Source: Cheiracanthium punctorium | Taxonomy: Eukaryota; Arthropoda; Arachnida; Araneae; Cheiracanthiidae | DNA: 64,000 bases | Direction: 5' to 3' | Assembly (NCBI GenBank): GCA_038373885.1 | Contig: JAWZYV010001774.1 | Location: forward strand, 1,712,628 to 1,776,627 | Shown here: piece by piece, positions 61,507-64,000 of the stretch | How positions within the stretch are numbered: position 1 is the first letter of the stretch | Layout: each line of letters begins with the position of its first letter | Program-made: the position numbers and the translations under genes | Notes under the pieces: model-generated | The model's input: the letters and a program-made list of their open reading frames with translations, nothing else | The model's database searches: none | Told to the model about the DNA's origin: nothing

Positions 61507-61531
<25 letters not shown>
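61439..61531 (-). repeat. A-rich tail after the RT element
   Basis: On the minus strand, about 50 bases after the stop codon, long A tracts begin (plus-strand T runs at 61439-61462 and 61492-61531). They fit an RNA-templated 3' tail. An AATAAA-like word is present between them (plus strand TATTTA-rich). Confidence 0.6.
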
Positions 61532-61539
<8 letters not shown>

Positions 61540-61540
61540 A

Positions 61541-61577
61541 AAGAACCAACAACCAACCCCATCCTCACCAACCAATA
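61541..61577 (-). other. G/T-rich 3' segment of the RT element
   Basis: On the minus strand, just after the stop, GGTTGGTGAGGATGGGG is followed by TTGGTTGTTGGTTC. Several GG pairs spaced by two or three bases could form a two-layer G-quadruplex. It lies between the stop codon and the A-rich tail. Confidence 0.4.
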
Positions 61578-61583
61578 TTCTGA

Positions 61584-63686
61584 TTAGGACATACAGTTTT
61601 TTTGATTACATAGAGGATATAAAATGGAAGTTAGAAATTTACTGGGATAATTATATTTTATAGCATTTTTATATAGGTCAGTTAAGTTATTAGCCTTAAA
61701 ACTATTGGTACATAGAGACTCTATTCTATACTTATGATTAGAGATAATATTTCTAAATACAGAAGTGTGCATACATGAATTGAAATGAGTGAAGGTATTA
61801 ACCTGAAAATTAAAGTCATTTCTTTTATTATATATATTAAAGGATAGACTCTTATCGTCATTGATTCTAATTTGTAAGTCTAAAAAATTAATTATTCTAT
61901 TATTATTAGGATTTTTTATTAGTTCTAGGGCTGAATGGTAGGCTATGGGTAGGTGGTCAGTATCACTATAAGTATTGTCAGTAGCTATTGTTATTATGTC
62001 ATCTATGTACCTATATATTATAAGAGAAGGATTATTGTAATTTTTTTCATAATTATATAAATATAGGTCTGCTAAGTAACTGGAATTGGAACCACCTTGT
62101 GGAATTCCTATAACTTGCTTATATAATTTATTATTATGTAGAATGTAGTTATTATAGATTATGAACTTTAAAAGATTTTCGAAATACATAGTATCTATGT
62201 AAGAAGGCAGGGTTATATTATTATTACTATGTATAAATAGATTCAATATTATATTGTATAAGTCGTCTAGTGGTATACTATTGAATAAGTCTTTAAAATC
62301 ATAAGTTGATATGTTAATTACATTGTATAGAGCATTAATCTTATTTTTTAGTTCATAGCTATTACCTATAGATACTGAAGTAGTGTTAGATTTTATGTAC
62401 AGATCATGCATAGAAGTAAGTATTTTTAGTAATATTTTGCTTGCTACATTATTATAAGTGTTACATCCTATAGTAACAGTTCTGAATTTTAGTGGCGTTT
62501 TATGAAACTTTGGTATTAGCACTAAGTAGGGATATTTTAGATTGTCATGCTTGATTTTAAGTAACTTGTGGAAAGCTAAGATCTTTTTGTTAAATGTTAT
62601 CTCAGAGATAGATGTTAGACTGAAAGTTGGATTATTGTTAATGGATGAAGCTAAGAGATTGTGATATAACTGCTTACATATTATAGCGTAGTTATTGCTA
62701 GACTTATCAACATAAGTAATGATAAAGTTATTCTGTAGCTCTGTTATTTGATTGCTTAGTTTTATATTTTTAGTATATCTAAATTTACAAAGTAGTTGTT
62801 TTTTAAGGTCAGCAATAATATTAAATTTCCATTCATTAAAGAAGGCGGAAGGTTTGCTGTTTTTTATTGAAGTGTTATATATATATACATCTATATTATA
62901 AATAAAAGTATCTATTATATCATCTATACAGTATTTAGTGGGTAACCTAAACTTAGTACCTCTTTTCATGATCCGTTGAAGTTTAAGATCTTTGATAATA
63001 GAAAGATCTCCGGTAACTATATGCCCAAAATCAGAATTAACATAAGAATTGTATTGACCACTGGTACAAAGACAGGGTACCTCATCATCGGGTACAAAGT
63101 TCCTACAGAAAGAGTTATAATTAAATATCTTTCTACCCATAGGTATAGGGTATTTGAAAGATTTTTTTAGGCTGAGATGCGGTAAAGGGAAAGAGTCAGA
63201 GTGAGATGATAAAAGTTTATTGAAGTTAATCATATTGAAAACAGGATTGGAGAAATTAATTACAAAATTGGAATTTAGCTTAGTACTATTGCGATTGTGA
63301 CCTAGTAAATTGTAATTTAGTGCATTGGCACGAGTAACTATTAAATCATAAAACAAGTGGGCAAAATGGTCAGAGAATGTATAGGAAGTGAAAACTTTAT
63401 AATACTTTGAGAGGTGTTTTTTCTTTAAAGAGAAAACGTAGGCTCGTATTTTTAGCCAATTATGGTCAACCTCAAATCTTTTATTTAAGGTATATAACTC
63501 AGACTGAATGTGCTTATTTGACAATATGTTAGTAGAAGTAGCTTTATGCTTTCCTCGTTTATATCGACTTGTTCGTTTATATAAGGACAAATTTAAAAGG
63601 TTATAAATAGGAGTATACTTGGAGGGATCAGATTGTGTATTATAATAATGTAAGTGTTTATTATGTACTATTTGGTATATATAAAT
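61584..63686 (-). CDS. Penelope-like reverse transcriptase (5'-incomplete)
   Basis: One open frame of about 700 codons runs from 63686 to a TAA at 61584. Residue numbers count from the TTG codon at 63588-63590. A Cys-x-Cys then His motif (C173, C175, H190) precedes GHIVTGDLSII and RGTKFRLP (210-217). VDKSSNN (294-300) matches the DKG-type motif ahead of the RT core in Penelope-like elements and telomerase. The core has IPKFHKTPLKFR (359-370), motif A TYDFKDLFNSIPLDD with D431, motif B GIPQGGSNSSYLADLYLY (495-512) and motif C YRYIDD with D530 and D531, then INFLDLQI. All three catalytic aspartates are intact. No GIY-YIG endonuclease is visible. The first true ATG is only near residue 120, so the start is lost or on another exon. 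The protein is very rich in Asn, Tyr and Ile. Telomere-type or endonuclease-lacking Penelope relatives are possible. Confidence 0.8.
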   Translation of the reverse strand: MYIYQIVHNKHLHYYNTQSDPSKYTPIYNLLNLSLYKRTSRYKRGKHKATSTNILSNKHIQSELYTLNKRFEVDHNWLKIRAYVFSLKKKHLSKYYKVFTSYTFSDHFAHLFYDLIVTRANALNYNLLGHNRNSTKLNSNFVINFSNPVFNMINFNKLLSSHSDSFPLPHLSLKKSFKYPIPMGRKIFNYNSFCRNFVPDDEVPCLCTSGQYNSYVNSDFGHIVTGDLSIIKDLKLQRIMKRGTKFRLPTKYCIDDIIDTFIYNIDVYIYNTSIKNSKPSAFFNEWKFNIIADLKKQLLCKFRYTKNIKLSNQITELQNNFIITYVDKSSNNYAIICKQLYHNLLASSINNNPTFSLTSISEITFNKKILAFHKLLKIKHDNLKYPYLVLIPKFHKTPLKFRTVTIGCNTYNNVASKILLKILTSMHDLYIKSNTTSVSIGNSYELKNKINALYNVINISTYDFKDLFNSIPLDDLYNIILNLFIHSNNNITLPSYIDTMYFENLLKFIIYNNYILHNNKLYKQVIGIPQGGSNSSYLADLYLYNYEKNYNNPSLIIYRYIDDIITIATDNTYSDTDHLPIAYHSALELIKNPNNNRIINFLDLQIRINDDKSLSFNIYNKRNDFNFQVNTFTHFNSCMHTSVFRNIISNHKYRIESLCTNSFKANNLTDLYKNAIKYNYPSKFLTSILYPLCNQKNCMS

Positions 63687-64000
63687 TTATCAACTCATAC
63701 AGAGTGTTAAAAAATAATTTTTAAACAGCATGACTTCTCAAAATTGAAAGTTTAAACTAGTTAAATTCCTTCTGATTACCTAACCTCTCAACAAATAGAA
63801 AATAAAATTCTCACTATTCTAATTAAGTTGATGAAAGTTGCAAACTAAAAATATCAATTTACATTTGTTTTACATATTTTAGATGTGCGAATAACCTATC
63901 ATTAACATTTGATGCAATTTCAGTTTTTAGTAATGAGATAATTTTATTCACATACTAATACATTAATGTGGATGAGTAACATGCAATTTGTATTTATAAA
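63687..64000. other. AT-rich DNA upstream of the RT frame
   Basis: No endonuclease motif, ATG-led extension or good splice acceptor was found. This fits a 5'-truncated retroelement inserted in AT-rich DNA, or an intron. Confidence 0.4.

Overview
This window looks like gene-poor, AT-rich, repeat-dense nuclear DNA of an animal, most likely an arthropod and plausibly a chelicerate. The signs are long introns, tRNA-derived SINEs, many non-autonomous DNA transposons (piggyBac-, hAT- and Mutator-like), a Penelope-like reverse transcriptase, and repeat tails with CAAA runs ending in a TTATAATATTAG-type motif. The species call is inference. No bacterial operons, CRISPR arrays or rRNA genes were seen.

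Host genes are few. At the left edge are the last two coding exons of an alpha-carbonic anhydrase (about 294-400 and 4403-4525, + strand), separated by a 4-kb intron that holds a reversed hAT-transposase relic. On the minus strand, 13953-14223 is the main exon of a small secreted peptide whose mature part is about half histidine, with most of the rest tyrosine. Near 51.9-54.2 kb (+) there may be a gene start: a promoter-like segment with ETS- and YY1-type sites, a 5' exon with a GTAAGT donor, then a zinc-finger-like exon with a GTGAGT donor. That gene is uncertain because no start codon was found.

The rest is layered mobile DNA. From 7.8 to 19 kb there are palindromic MITEs, a piggyBac MITE family (four copies in the window), a hammerhead-ribozyme-like motif and a 1.35-kb inverted-repeat element. 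From 20.4 to 22.4 kb there is a degenerate ~150-bp tandem array. At 29.5-32.0 kb, a repeat element with its own ~151-bp units carries a SINE, which in turn carries a piggyBac MITE; the target duplications and repeat spacing prove the nesting order. From 32.8 to 44.8 kb four head-to-tail copies of one element (two ~3.3 kb, two ~2.67 kb) are joined at the same CTAGCTGC boundary. From 46 to 59 kb there are hAT MITEs with 8-bp target duplications, a ~210-bp repeat family and another SINE.

The right end (61584-63686, minus) holds the only long reading frame: a Penelope-like or related reverse transcriptase with intact catalytic aspartates, no visible GIY-YIG endonuclease, no usable ATG near its N terminus and an A-rich tail. 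The region beyond its 3' end carries nested inverted repeats and split hammerhead-like core pieces, as might be expected of Penelope-like terminal repeats.
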